Shown here: positions 1 through 10,631 of the stretch, one piece after another
Numbering within the stretch: the stretch's first letter is position 1
How the letters are laid out: every line of letters starts with the position of its first letter
From: Amphibalanus amphitrite
Lineage: Eukaryota > Arthropoda > Thecostraca > Balanomorpha > Balanidae
Length of the DNA stretch: 64,000 bases
Reading direction: 5' to 3'
Assembly: GCF_019059575.1 (NCBI RefSeq)
Contig: NW_024881587.1
Coordinates: 837,001-901,000, forward strand
Translations under genes and position numbers: made by a program
Notes under the pieces: generated by a model
The model's database searches: none
What the model was told of the DNA's origin: nothing
Seen by the model: the letters and a program-made list of their open reading frames with translations, nothing else

Positions 1-289
1 TCAAAGGCACGTTGCCCATCCTTGATCTATAAGTTGCGCAAATTTCAGCGCACTGGGCGCAACGGTCTGACCCATACCCCGCGCTAAGTAACACCATGCC
101 GGGACCTCGGTAGCAGACAGAATCTACGTCACCACATCACCACTGTACCACACCACATTTCGGCCTCGAAAGATAGGTACGAATTCATACGTCATTGTAA
201 CCTATTTCTGTCATGGTCAATTCGCGTAGAAATTGAACACTGGGTGATTACCGAGCTATTGTTCTATCAAAATTTTCCGATTCAAACTC

Positions 290-443
290 GCTCAGGGTTA
301 TCGTGCAGGTAAAGGGGGCCCGCTCAGCAGAACGCGCATGAAATATGGAAAGATTTTGAAAAATGGGTGGGGGGCCCGCACACCAGGGGGGCCCGCTTTG
401 GAGGCGATGACCCCCCCGAAACGAAATCCTGGCTGCGCCATTG
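290..443. mobile_element. hAT-like element terminus (partial)
   Basis: The stretch ends in a hAT-style terminus at 420-443: a run of C followed by GAAACGAAATCCTGGC and CGCCATTG. Its reverse complement starts CAATGGCGCAGCCAGG, a common form of hAT end. G-rich blocks with GGGGGGCCCGC occur twice just inside it (about 370-400). I could not find the opposite end or a matching 8-bp duplication, so the left limit is a guess. It seems to interrupt an AGGTCA-rich TTAA-family element that resumes at 444. Confidence 0.4.
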
Positions 444-918
444 CCCAAAATGAACTCCAAGAAACAACCGACGATGCCTGAAATGGATAGCAAATTCGAA
501 TTCAGGGCATCAAAATACCCCGAAAAGGCATACAAGTGCAAGAAGTCATTACAGGTCAACCGAGGTCACTGACCTGACCTTGACCTTTAGTAACCTTGAA
601 AAGGTCAACGGACATTGTGCCAATGTCAAATCAGCCAGTTATGATTCTAAAACAATCCATCAGTGTGTCAGATCAGTCGGCATTTATACCAATGTGAAGC
701 AATCTCCAATTTAGCGTAAATCTGGCCGGAGGTTGTTCCCTTTATGACGTCATAACTCCGTGACCTGACATGACCTTGACAAAAAAACCAAAAGTTGCGC
801 AAAGGATGCCCCATAGGGTACTGAAAATTTGAGCAGGCTATCTGAAACGGTTCGGCGTGTAGCTAAGAAAACCTCAGGGGGGGTTGCACCCCCCCCCCCC
901 TACATGGGCGAGGGTTAA
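444..918 (-). mobile_element. TTAA/G-C-hairpin element, terminal part (minus orientation)
   Basis: The right end reads GGGCGAGGGTTAA, with TTAA at 915-918. Just inside lies a G7 run (877-883), a 5-base loop and a C12 run (889-900). Bases 720-918 are clearly the reverse complement of 58514-58735, including the block around GGCCGGAGG, TTATGACGTCATAA-like sequence and the AAAACCTCAGGG lead-in to the hairpin. Bases 490-600 match 63030-63130 in direct orientation and hold AGGTCA/TGACCT repeats. The other terminus is not visible, because it is either interrupted by the hAT-like end at 443 or lost. Confidence 0.6.
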
Positions 919-1187
919 GTTTATTCTTCGCAGACTTTCCAATCGAGATCCTAAAAGCAAAATCGAGTGCCGTGAATGTTAAAGACTATCACCATTTGAT
1001 TCGTTCCTGAAACGACCGAAATGGTCACCGATATCAGCGATAATTACAATCATGGGTAATATAATGGAAACAAAAACACAATAGGCAAAGGCACTTCAGT
1101 GCCCAAACTAATTGGCTACAGTGAGGCAGGTTATTTCATTCAACAATTACCTAGTGTTTGATTCCATATTTGCTGAGATACTTTTAC
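919..1187. other. Non-coding, nothing recognised
   Basis: Mixed-composition sequence between the TTAA-family end and the candidate exon at 1188. If that exon is real, this is the start of its downstream intron. No further feature is seen. Confidence 0.4.
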
Positions 1188-1418
1188 AAAATTGAATCAC
1201 AGAGCCGTGGTCCGGTGGGTCTGGGTGGTATCCGGCCCGCCTTGGAGGTCCGTAATGCCAGCCTTCGCCGACATTCACGGAGTATTTGACCCACGCTTTC
1301 CAATAGCCCATGTGTTTAATGTAAATTGGAAAACCTACAGTATCGTTGCGCATTCCATTTGAAATGGCAGCAATTCCACGAAACAGTGTGTGGTAACTGG
1401 CCATACGTTCCGCACTGA
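1188..1418 (-). CDS. Candidate internal exon of an unrecognised minus-strand gene
   Basis: On the minus strand a pyrimidine-rich acceptor (GTGTTTACATCAG) precedes 1418, and a GTAAAA donor follows 1188. The 231-bp exon starts with two bases that complete a codon and ends one base into the next. That phase fits the exit phase of the exon at 1594-2166. The peptide is about 76 residues, rich in W, Y and H, with a stretch WHYGPPRRAGYHPDPPDHG. HPD-x-P-x-x-G loosely recalls the T-box motif HPDSP, but the surrounding residues do not confirm a T-box. I do not recognise the family. Support comes from the splice sites, the phase and an open frame outside any GC-rich island. It could still be a chance open frame in an intron. 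Confidence 0.35.
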
Positions 1419-1593
1419 CTGATGTAAACACGCCGGGTGAGTGGCACAGTGGATATGGCGACACAGGCAGTAGTCAACCCGCACCAGATACATTGAGACC
1501 CCCCCCCCCCTTCCACAAGAACGACAGCTGAAGAATTATTATAAACACAGCGAACTTTGACATCAGACAGAAAGCACTGCGATAGCGACTCAC

Positions 1594-2166
1594 CTCTGGG
1601 TGGAGGTGGAGGAACAGCGCCCGACGGCGGCCGGTGCGACGGTGGCGCCGTCGGCGGCCGGCTGGCAAACTGAGCACCAGAACTCAGTGGTATAGATGTC
1701 GCTGGCGGCGGCATGCTGGCCGTTGCCGGAGCCGCGGAGCTGCTTGGAGCGGTTGGAGTCGTTACTGTCGCAGTGGAAGCCGCAGCCAGCGGTGCGAACA
1801 CGGACTGCACGGAGGGCGGCGGCTGGACGGCCGGCCGGGCCGGCGGGCCGACCAGCGGCGCCAGCACCGCCGGGGTTGTTGTTGGTCCTCTGAGGTGCGG
1901 CTGCAGCGGGTCCGTCTCGGAGGCCGGCAGCTGCGGCGGCACCGCCGGACTAAACACAGACACTGGCGCCGGGGCGGCTCCGGACGCTGGCAGACTAGCT
2001 CCCGTGCCGAACCGTCCCCCCGGCCGGGGTACCGCCCGGAAGGCGTTCAGAAGCCCGCCGCCGCCGCGGGGCGGAGGTCCGGTGGGCGGCGCCGCGGCAG
2101 CAGACAGCGGCGGGGGCGGTGCAGTCGGTCCCGCCGTCTGTCCTTCACTGGCAGCTGCTTCAGCCG
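1594..2166 (-). CDS. Proline/alanine-rich internal exon of an unrecognised minus-strand gene
   Basis: A strong acceptor (TTCTCTTTGCACCCACAG) precedes 2166 and a consensus donor (GTGAGT) follows 1594 on the minus strand. The 573-bp exon is open throughout and encodes about 190 residues of low-complexity P/A/S/T-rich protein. It begins AEAAASEGQTAGP and ends in a run of six prolines. One less biased patch reads GLLNAFRAVPRPGGRFG. It enters with two bases of a split codon and leaves after one base, matching the exon at 4497-4673 upstream and the candidate at 1188-1418 downstream. Such tracts are typical of disordered scaffolds in trafficking or transcription proteins, but no family is assignable. 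The local GC richness also opens other frames, so the splice sites are the main evidence. Confidence 0.55.
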
Positions 2167-4496
2167 CTGTGGGTGCAAAGAGAATGGAAATGGGTGAAAG
2201 GACAGCCATGTAGCGTCACATGAGAGTGGTGTATACCTGAGAGGGGCAATGCAGAATGCTCATGGAGCATTTATAAAAATGACAGCAGAAAGGGGAGCAA
2301 AACAAACTTTTTAAAAATTAGCTATAGAGTTTAACTCGATTGCTGAAAAAAACTCATTCAGCATCATGTATAGAATGTAGGCATGATATAGATAATACAG
2401 GAGTGAAAATTCCATAGGAGTAGAGATGTGTTAGATGTACCAAGGATAGATTCATATAAATTTCAATAACAAAACAAAAATTTCATACAATTGTCATTGA
2501 TGTGTTTCTTTAACTTCGAATTTTCCTATTCCCTTTCAATGAACATGTCCTGGGAGGTATGGCATCGCCCATGACAGAACTGCAAGTAGCCTTTCAGTTT
2601 GCTGCGAACACAAATTGCTCAGGACCATTAAAAATAAGATGTTTATAATAAATGAGTAAATAATGGACAAATAACTGAAATGAATAACAGAAAACAGGAC
2701 AAGTCATATGTTATCTTTGTAAATCTTAGATATTTCTCCATTGGGGATCTCCATTCTCCAGTCCATCCTGAAATCCTGATATTCTGCATGCCACAGGCAG
2801 TTTCACCATTTGATTTTGCAATGCCAAATTAACGTCTAATTAGGCATTTAGATATACATTTTTAAACAAAACCAATATGGGCACAAAATGAGCTTAAAAG
2901 TTGGATTTATGTTGGAACACCTTAAAGCCCCAATGAACAAACAAGCAAAACCAATATGTTGACACTTGACAGCACCATTGTGAAATTTAACTAATACACC
3001 TTTTTGCGTTGTTCGATGGCCAATCGTCATAACCATTTCGGCATCAGTTTGGACAAGCGTCATTCAGAATAACCCATCGGCGATGTGCATCACTGTTAGA
3101 CGGTCGGCAAAACAGGCTGGACTCCATTTAACCATTCTGCATAACTCTTTGTCATTGAGCACAATGTTCGTCATAGGCAAAACACTTTGTCAGATTGTCA
3201 TAATGCTTCGACATTTCACAAAATGGTTAGTCGATGTGCAAAATTAATCGGTACTGTGCGTAAACAATGACTGTTTACTTAAAACTTTCGTCAATGATCA
3301 AAATGTCAATGATGTAGTGCTTATCTAGCCATATTCAATGTTTAACGTTAATCACGCATTCAGGGATGAGGCTTATGACAGTTCCAGCGCAATTTGCAAC
3401 CAATTAACCATTGAATTCCGAAAAAGGCAGTTATACCATAGCTACGAGGAGACTGCCGGCGCCATACCGAGTAGGCATGTAGATTCTTGAGCGTCGGACT
3501 CCTAAACGCTTCGATACAAACCACGAAGTCGGCCGTCATTATCGCGTCACTGCCCGTGCGATGTCATGGGACAACGCCTCGGGCGGCCGCGCCGGTCGGA
3601 CTCGCGAGGGAATGGCTGACAGATGGCAAGCAAGCCTGCCGGCCGGACACCTTGGTTTTTGGGGCGTGGCTCACTTAGCCAGCCTGTTGCCTGTTCCTTG
3701 GTGTTTGAGGCGGGATTAACTTATCCAGCCTGTTGCTCTGTTGCCTGTCCATTTTTCAATCAGCCGATAACATGTCAGCTACGTCCATCTACATTGTACC
3801 TATGGCGCTCATGAACGCTACCGATTTTTATGTAAATCAATGGTCTACGAGTTTTGCCACCTATGCCTCGCACTGCACTGTATAAACCCGGTCATATTTA
3901 TACTTCTCTGTAAAGGGGCGATCTGTTTTTAGTTTTGACGAAATGTTATGAGGAATGCCGAAATTAGCATGGGGATGTTTTGGTGAACGACGAAGGGATA
4001 TTAACGAAAGACGAAGCATTTATCCAAATCGTCAAAGGTTTTGCCGGAACTCAATCAGTTATGGCGAATAGCGAAGGTAATACCAACTGACGAACTGTGG
4101 AGTGGGATCAGCATTCCGTTTTGCCCATATGCTGAAGGTTTTGCCGGAATGCCTCTCACTGGCGCCACCTATGTGCTGATCGGACGAATGGGTTTTGCTG
4201 ATTGGCCATCGAACAACGCAAAAAGGTGTAAAATGATGATGACCATCCACAATCCACATATTTGCAAAATGAAATTTATGATTGACTAACAGAACTTAGT
4301 ACTTATGTTCAACAGATACCTACCCAAAATAGCAATATGAAAACATGAATGGCTGATAGCATTAGAGAATTTAACAGATAAAGTTGTGACAAAATATTGA
4401 CAATTTAAATAACTGATTTTTACGTTAGCACACAACCACAACCACAGTCAAGGCTAAAATCTTAACTGGTGGTGGATCAAAAAGACAGATACTTAC
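2167..4496 (-). other. Probable intron
   Basis: This lies between the two phase-compatible exons. It is mostly AT-rich and unique. Bases 2848-3360 hold several short diverged repeats of a CATT..GGCAAAA-like motif, with similar phrases near 4120-4200 (GGTTTTGCCGGAA). No coding evidence or mobile-element ends are seen. Confidence 0.45.
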
Positions 4497-4673
4497 AATG
4501 TTGATGCGAAACAGCTTGCTGAGGGGCTGGAACGGAAAGTGCTGGCATTTGGACACCATCAAAAGGAGATCCAGTATTGGCAGAAAATAAGAGTGGATTT
4601 ATCTTCTGGGGAACATATTCACTTCTTGCTGGATTAGCCATCGTAAGGGTATGAACCAAGGCAAGATATTTAA
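4497..4673 (-). CDS. Exon of an unrecognised minus-strand gene
   Basis: Minus-strand acceptor AATCTGTTTCAG lies just before 4673. The donor GTAAGTAT follows 4497 and is a near-perfect 5' splice site. The 177-bp exon is open in one frame and encodes about 58 residues, including MANPARSEYVPQKINPLLF and SPFDGVQMPALSVPAPQQ. The exit phase (one base of a split codon) matches the entry phase of the exon at 1594-2166, so the two can be joined directly. ATG at 4641 (MANPARS) could instead be the start codon, which would make this the first coding exon. The AT-balanced composition makes the open frame more telling than those in GC islands. The N/P/S/Q-rich sequence suggests a disordered N-terminal region. 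No domain is visible. Confidence 0.55.
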
Positions 4674-5380
4674 CTGAAACAGATTAAGTTCCAAATTTCA
4701 ATTTGCAGCCAATCTTCAACGATCAATGCACCAAGCTTGTATTCTACCACTCACAACTTGAAATAGTAAAACTGAAGAAAGTCTTGCCATCAGAATAATA
4801 TTCCCCTACGCGCAATCAACCAATGTTTTCAACGTAATTGGAATTGATATATCATGTCACCCACATATCACCTACACCACCAGCACCGCCCTGCAATGCC
4901 TGCAATCAAGTCACATATAGAGATCGCTCTTGTAAAGGCGTTTTACCTTTTCCCTCATACGGTAATCACACCCTTAACGACACATGATTAGAAAGTTAGG
5001 TCAAATTATTTCCATACATGGCGCATCTAAGACAAAATCACCTCTGATATAAAGACAAGCTGCTACAAAATATTGATACTGCATTAACATTTTGAATTGC
5101 GTGAAGATTGCTCTCACTTAGGTCTTGAGCTATTTGAATAAGGACACAATGGAATCGTTAAATATTTTCGCATAAACATACCTATCTAACAACGTCATTG
5201 CAATTCTTTGTACATTTTTGTTCTTCATTAAAAATGATGCCTTTAGGATTTGGCCTTGGGAGATTACATCATTGGGTAATTGGTATTATTGGGATTTGCA
5301 GTTTTGTGACAGGTCTTGGAAGGTTTTGAACCTCAGATCTTTCCGATCTATTCGCAGGACATAAAGATGCCTGATTTTCG
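4674..5380. other. Non-coding, nothing recognised
   Basis: AT-rich sequence upstream of the minus-strand exon. It would hold the next intron or promoter of that gene. No exon, repeat or element end can be supported. Confidence 0.4.
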
Positions 5381-6592
5381 TTAACCCGCGCCCTGGTGGG
5401 GTCTGTTTATAACGCGACCTGGTGGGGGGGGGGCTATTTTTTGCCCCCCCCCCCGTATCTCCGAAACTACTGGACGGATCCGCAAAATTCAAACGGCGTT
5501 CGAAAGGCCTGTCAAATTTGTTGACGGAAACCAAATTTCATTGACCTCAGAGTCACCGATGACGTCACAGGTCAGGTCAAAGATGAAATGCTTCACCGTT
5601 CACGGGTCTTCTAGGGAATGCGCTATAACACCGAGGAAAACGCATTTTGTCGAGAATCAGCAATAGGGCGTCAGTTGCCTAGTAGATATGTTGCTATTAG
5701 AGGTCACTGACAATACCAGGTCAGGTCACAGGTCAGGTCACCAAGGGTCACAGGTCAGGTCACATGAGCCCAACTTCACCAAGGTTAGGTATGTGATGCA
5801 TGTTTTATGGCCAATTTTTCATTTCCAACTCAATGGTGCTGGTTACAAGACTATCAGGTACGGCTTAGGTCACTTTCTGGTGAAGTTCAGGTCAAGGTCA
5901 GGTCAAGGTCAGGCCAAAAAAGGTCAAATTTTAAAGTTGATAGTTTTGCATAAAATGGGTATTGATTCGATGCAGCTCGTCACGGGGAGTCTAATGGTGG
6001 TCTTTGTTTTGCGCTACGGGGTCTACAATTGCTAAAAATTGAGTTTGAAAATTTGACGTCATCAATTTTGAACAGTTTTTTCGCTATAATTTCGCCAAAA
6101 AGGAGGTATCAATCTCAAATTTGGTATGTGGATGGAAGGCGGTAAGGACTATCACATATATTCCGGTTTTTGCGAAATTCAAAAACTTTTTGGATTTTTC
6201 GATTATTATATCAAAAAAAAATATTGTTTGATTTTTGGGGGTCAAAATCCAAAAATTTCAAAAATCCGAGATAGCAGTTTTGTAGCCCTGTTGATTTTAC
6301 AGCTTTTATGTCTTAATCATTTTTCTGTATTTGCAAAGCTTTAGGCCTGACAGCTCTTCCCGCAAAACCCTTTTTTTGGGTCGAAAACGGCAGAACATGA
6401 CGTCACTCTGACGTCATTTCCGGCCAACCTATCATAGCTTTTGGAAAAATTTTTTGTCACAATGTGTAAAATTGATGTCCGGGAGGGTACTGAAAGTTTG
6501 GTGACGATCGGCGCAGCGGTTCTGAAGATATATCGAAAAGTCTGGAGGGGGGGGGGCAAAAAATAGCCCCCCCCCACCAGGTCGCGGGTTAA
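5381..6592. mobile_element. TTAA-bounded element with G/C hairpins, complete copy
   Basis: TTAA stands at both limits (5381-5384 and 6589-6592), followed inward by CCCGCG..CCTGGTGGGG on both strands. On the left a 40-base unit is partly duplicated before a G10 run (5424-5433), loop CTATTTTTTG and C11 run (5444-5454). On the right the mirror hairpin has G10 at 6547-6556 and C9 at 6567-6575, with the same loop in reverse complement. The interior has AGGTCA arrays (5698-5765, 5885-5925) and TGACGTCA sites near 5570, 6056, 6398 and 6411. No transposase ORF is present. TTAA duplication is known for piggyBac and some Kolobok elements, so this is probably a non-autonomous derivative. The superfamily is an inference. 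Confidence 0.75.
5698..5765 (+). repeat. AGGTCA half-site array
   Basis: At least seven AGGTCA hexamers occur in direct orientation, several overlapping as AGGTCAGGTCA (5-base period). The hexamer is the nuclear-receptor half-site consensus. Here it is part of a repeated mobile element, so any regulatory role is speculative. Confidence 0.7.
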
Positions 6593-8590
6593 CACATCAA
6601 CCCTGTAGTAGACTGAACCTACCCAGGCTTGGGGTCTGGGTACGCCCGTGATTCCACCCTCGGTGGGTCGCCTGGAGCCGCCTCTGGTGACCCTGCCTGG
6701 GGCATGTGGACCGAGCCCAATACAGACAGTTCAGAGCGGACCGCCGTGTTTGGAACAAACCCCACTGTTTCTGGCTGGAGTAGACGGTCACCAGCAGAGG
6801 TCACCAGCATCCGACTTGAGTAGCTAGCTCCCACCGGTGCAGGCATGCTCCTGTGTCGTGCGGTGACCGTTAGCGAAGATGGATGGCCTGTCCATCGAGG
6901 TGGGCTGAGACATGGCGGTGCACCATGATGGCCGCCCAGGCCAATATCTACCTCAAATTCCAATCATCCTTCCGGTTTTATTAAGTGGTCTCGCCAGACT
7001 GAGAGACAACTTTGGAAAACCTTTCTGGTTTGACCAATGCTTTATTATATGAGCGATTCTTAAATTTAAGCAATATGAGTACCTATAGTATAGTAATATT
7101 TAGAGCATCTTCATAAGTCGACGGTGGTAGGTACCTAATGTTAGTCACCGTGCCCAATGTATTTGAAATAATTAGGTATGTTTAAGAATATGCATTATTC
7201 AATTAGGTATTTACTTGCCCAGTTCAAAGCGCGAATGCAGGTAAATACCGAGCGATCGGGTGATACCCATGTGCAGGTCAATCACTCTAAAGATAGCAGT
7301 GGGGTCGTTCATTCCGCACGCGAGCTCCGTCTCCCCGCATAAACCGGTGACGGGCGCGCTCCGCTGTCCCCACCAGCGCTGCGCTTCACATCTGCATATA
7401 ATTCATGTTATCCGGCTGATCGTACATCTCCCTCCCTCATGCATTATTTACGGTACCATGGTGTATCATGCATGGTGTATCATGCACCCCTAGCACGGCG
7501 CGATGCATCCTGCACGTCGTCTGTGCACAATGTGCATAGACGTGTCATCGGCGCCGACCAGCCTCAATGCAGGTCACATGTAATATATCGTGCATTTGTG
7601 CATGCATGATGCAGGCAGGACGCGGCTGAGCTCTGGCGACGGGGCGTAAGAGAAGGTCACGACTGCCCACTTACAGAGCGGACTACCTCTAAACAAGGCA
7701 AACTATTTTTGGTTTGCCGAATATTTTTGGGAAGTTTTAGGGGACATTTTTATAATCACGATAAGCTTGATGGTTTAAACTTAGAAATGTTCATTTATAT
7801 TGGACCAATGCAATGTGAACCTAAAATGGCATTGTTAGATTGCAACACTAGTTTTGAAAGGTTAATTTTTGTTCTGTTGATGTGCCTAAACGTTTCGTTT
7901 TTCAAATTAACAAGCGAAGCAGTGCATGTGAGACAATTTAGTTCATTGATCCACGATCAGCACATGTCCTACATTGATGCCATTGACAGACAGCCCGCGA
8001 CAAAACCTACACATTTCCTCGCGGATGATGTGACTCACCCTTCCCCGTCCTTCCCTCCCTCCCCCTCCCCAGTGCCGGACCCTCCCCCTCTGGCGCGCGG
8101 CGGTCCCATTCCATCACATCCCCCTCCGGTCATCGCTCGGCCCCTCGCTCGGCGGGGGGGGGGGGGGCAGAACCGTTCCACTTTCATTTCTCCCCTCGCC
8201 CCTGGGAGAGGAGAGGACACCGCGCGGGAGTCCCCTCCTCCCCCACCCCTCCCCGCGCGCCGTCAGCTGTTTCAGTTCCGGCGGGAGAGGGCGGGGAGGG
8301 GATCGGCGCCTCCCGCGGTCGTATTGATCCGCGCGGTGCCGGCCGGCGCCGCCGCTCGCTCGTGCTTCAGCCGTGACCTTTGTCGGTTCTGGCGGGGAAC
8401 CTCGCCCGATGGCTTCTCGCGGAGCGGCGGCGGTCTGCAAACTGCAATAGGAAGAAAGGAGTGGGAGGTGGGGAGGGATGGAGTTGGGAAATGACAAACG
8501 ACTTCCCATCCGTTTCGTCGTTTTTCCGGCTCCAGTGGCTCAACTCTTCCTCGATCTGGGGTGAGGTAAAATTCCATGAGGCTAGCTAAC
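6593..8590. other. Non-coding; GC-rich island at about 8040-8420
   Basis: 6600-6960 is moderately GC-rich unique sequence. 7380-7620 is rich in TGCAT-type words, with a small duplication (GGTGTATCATGCA) near 7459-7488. 8040-8420 is a CpG- and C-rich island with a G11 run near 8154. It leaves long open frames on both strands, but no splice sites or conserved peptide convinced me. The island could be a promoter. Confidence 0.4.
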
Positions 8591-9640
8591 TTAACCCTCG
8601 CCGGACCTATTGGTTTTCTACATACGCGCCGGCCGAGGGGGGGGGGGGGGCGGGTACGACCCCCCCCTCGCCGTTTCGCCCCTGGTGGAGCTAGCGCGTC
8701 GCGGAAAAAACGAGCGTGTGCGCCGTTACGAGACGCAGAGATTGGTACCCGATTTTAAGGTCCTAGGTCAACCGGTGACCTCTGAGGTCAGGTCAAGTGC
8801 CCCAGGGTACGGTTCGGTTTTTGGTGAATAACTTCGCAAAAAACGGCCGCAGAGCGCCGATTTTGGCAGCATCGTGTTCGCCTCGCTCAGGCGCGTCGAA
8901 TGATATACTTTTTGTCCGGGTCAGGTCAACTTGGGGTGTTGACCTCAGGTCAAGGTCAGGTCAGCACCCCCAGGTCACGAAGTTGGTCGAAAGAGGTCAT
9001 GTCGCATATCATTCGATTCGGCAGGCCTTCCTGAGTCCATTGGTGCCTTTCCCGACTCGCTAGCTCAATTTGATCAAGAGTTATTGACGAAAAACTAATT
9101 TGACCTTGATGACGTCATAAATGACGTCACGCAAGGTCAACATTGCAAAAGTGACGCATCTAACCTTGCAAGGAGTGCATCAAATCACGATTCCGTGTGC
9201 TTGAGATAGTTGGAGATCGTTCCCGGCGCCAGAATAGCAGTTTGAATTTTTCCCCATTGACTTATACCTAATGGTGAGGTCACGAAAATGACCTGACCTC
9301 ATATGACCTTTAGGAAAAATCCGAGATATACAAGTTGTGGGACTCATAATGGATACTAGATCCTGCAAGTTTCATTTCCCTGTGACATCTCCTCTGGCAG
9401 TGAGGGCGTTGCGAAGTTGCGATATCTGAAGACCGTGCAGAGGTTCACTTATGACGTCATAGGTCAGTGACCTGACCTGACCCAAAAATGCGGTTGGTGT
9501 CAAAAGATCCGGCTTGGATCAAAGGTCAGGTATGCCAAGTTTCAGCTCTCTATCGCCAGCGTGTTCGGAGCTATCGCGAAAAAACCCTATGGGGGGGGGG
9601 CGGCACCCGCCCCCCCCCCCTCGGCCGGCGAGGGGGGCGG
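8591..9640 (+). mobile_element. TTAA/G-C-hairpin element, first of an abutting pair
   Basis: The left end is TTAACCCTCGCCGG at 8591, closely matching the left end at 62567. A G14 run (8637-8650) and C8 run (8660-8667) flank a short loop, followed by CCGTTTCGCCCC and GCGGAAAAAACGAGCGTG, both shared with 62640-62690. The right hairpin is G10 (9591-9600) and C11 (9610-9620), then CGGCCGGCGAGGGG, the inverted form of the left end. The closing TTAA is missing, apparently lost at the join with the next element. The interior has AGGTCA arrays (8780-8990), paired TGACGTCA sites (9109-9130) and an ATGATAT...ATATCAT palindrome (8893-9022). No transposase ORF is seen. Confidence 0.65.
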
Positions 9641-10631
9641 GGGAGCTATTCCTGGCGGGCTCCGCCGGGACAAGAAACTGGCGGGGGGGCCGATTCGGCC
9701 CCCCTTCAGATCTCAAAAACTACACCTCGCAGCGACAAACGGTAAACGGCATCGGATACGCACGGTCAAGATCTACAATTTTTACTCAGGTCATTTTCAG
9801 GTCAGGTCAAAGATGACGTCACAGGGGGTCAAAAAAGTCAAAATGGCGGCGCTAGATATGGAGAGAGTTTTTTTCTCGAATAACTTTCGAACTAGTCAAG
9901 ATAGGGACAAACTAAGGGCATCATCGTGATCCTCTCGTCAATCCGCATCGAATGATATATATGTTGACCTCGAAAGGTCAAGGTCAAAGGTTGACCTCAG
10001 GTCACGTGACCTCGAGGTCATCATGTATATCATTCGATGCGTCTTGACGAGCTGAACACAATGAGACCATCCACGCGTCTGTATCTTGCTCCTGTACGGA
10101 GTTATTGGCCAAAAACCTTTGGTGACCTTTGATGACGTCACATGACCTCACAGCTGCCCAACAGCAAAACAGACCTCAAGGTAGTGAAGGTTGATCGTAT
10201 ATGAAGTCATGTATGGTATATGGGGCCATTCCGACCCGTTTTAGTGGTAAAAACAGGGAGTTGATTTTTCCCCCATTGACTTATAATGGGGAGGTCGCGA
10301 AACTGACCTGACCTTAGGTCACCGATATCAAAATTCCGAGATATACAAATTGCACATACTGGTACCCTAACTAAAGCCTGAAGAGAAGAAATTGATCGGT
10401 CAAAAACTCTAGCTCTGGCGTGATTGCAAACTTTTCTGAGGTAGGGTCACCAAAACGCCTCTGGTGACCTGACCTGAGGTCAGATCAACTCAAAATTTTC
10501 AGACATGTTGCGTAGAAGCCTTTTAGGAAAAGTCAGAAAATTTGAGCTTCCTAGCTCAACGCGTTTGGGAGAAATAACCAAAAAACCTCAGGGGGGGGCT
10601 CCTGAGGCCCCCCCGCCAGGAATAGGGTTAA
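9641..10631 (+). mobile_element. TTAA/G-C-hairpin element, second of an abutting pair
   Basis: The left end CTATTCCTGGCGGG (from about 9647) is the inverted complement of the right end CCGCCAGGAATAGGG, which is followed by TTAA at 10628-10631. Left hairpin: G7 (9683-9689) and C6 (9699-9704) around CCGATTCGG. Right hairpin: G8 (10591-10598) and C7 (10608-10614). Bases 9745-10375 are a close direct copy of 57685-58320. The interior includes AGGTCA repeats, TGACGTCA sites and a long palindrome at 9933-10051. The left TTAA has been lost where it meets the preceding element. Confidence 0.65.
9933..10051. repeat. Long imperfect palindrome around AGGTCA repeats
   Basis: Arms CTCGTCAA..GCATCGAATGATATAT and the inverted ATATCATTCGATGC..TTGACGAG enclose TTGACCTCGA, several AGGTCA words and CACGTGACCTCGAGGTCA. 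The same structure recurs at 57873-57988 and in shorter form at 8893-9022. Confidence 0.75.

Noticed and set aside
1188-1418. T-box domain assignment for the HPDPPDHG peptide
   Set aside because: Only a few residues resemble the T-box core. The flanking conserved T-box residues are not recognisable.
8637-8667. G/C runs as mere assembly noise
   Set aside because: Run lengths may be inaccurate, but the loops and flanking words are conserved and mirrored between element ends, so the hairpins themselves look real.
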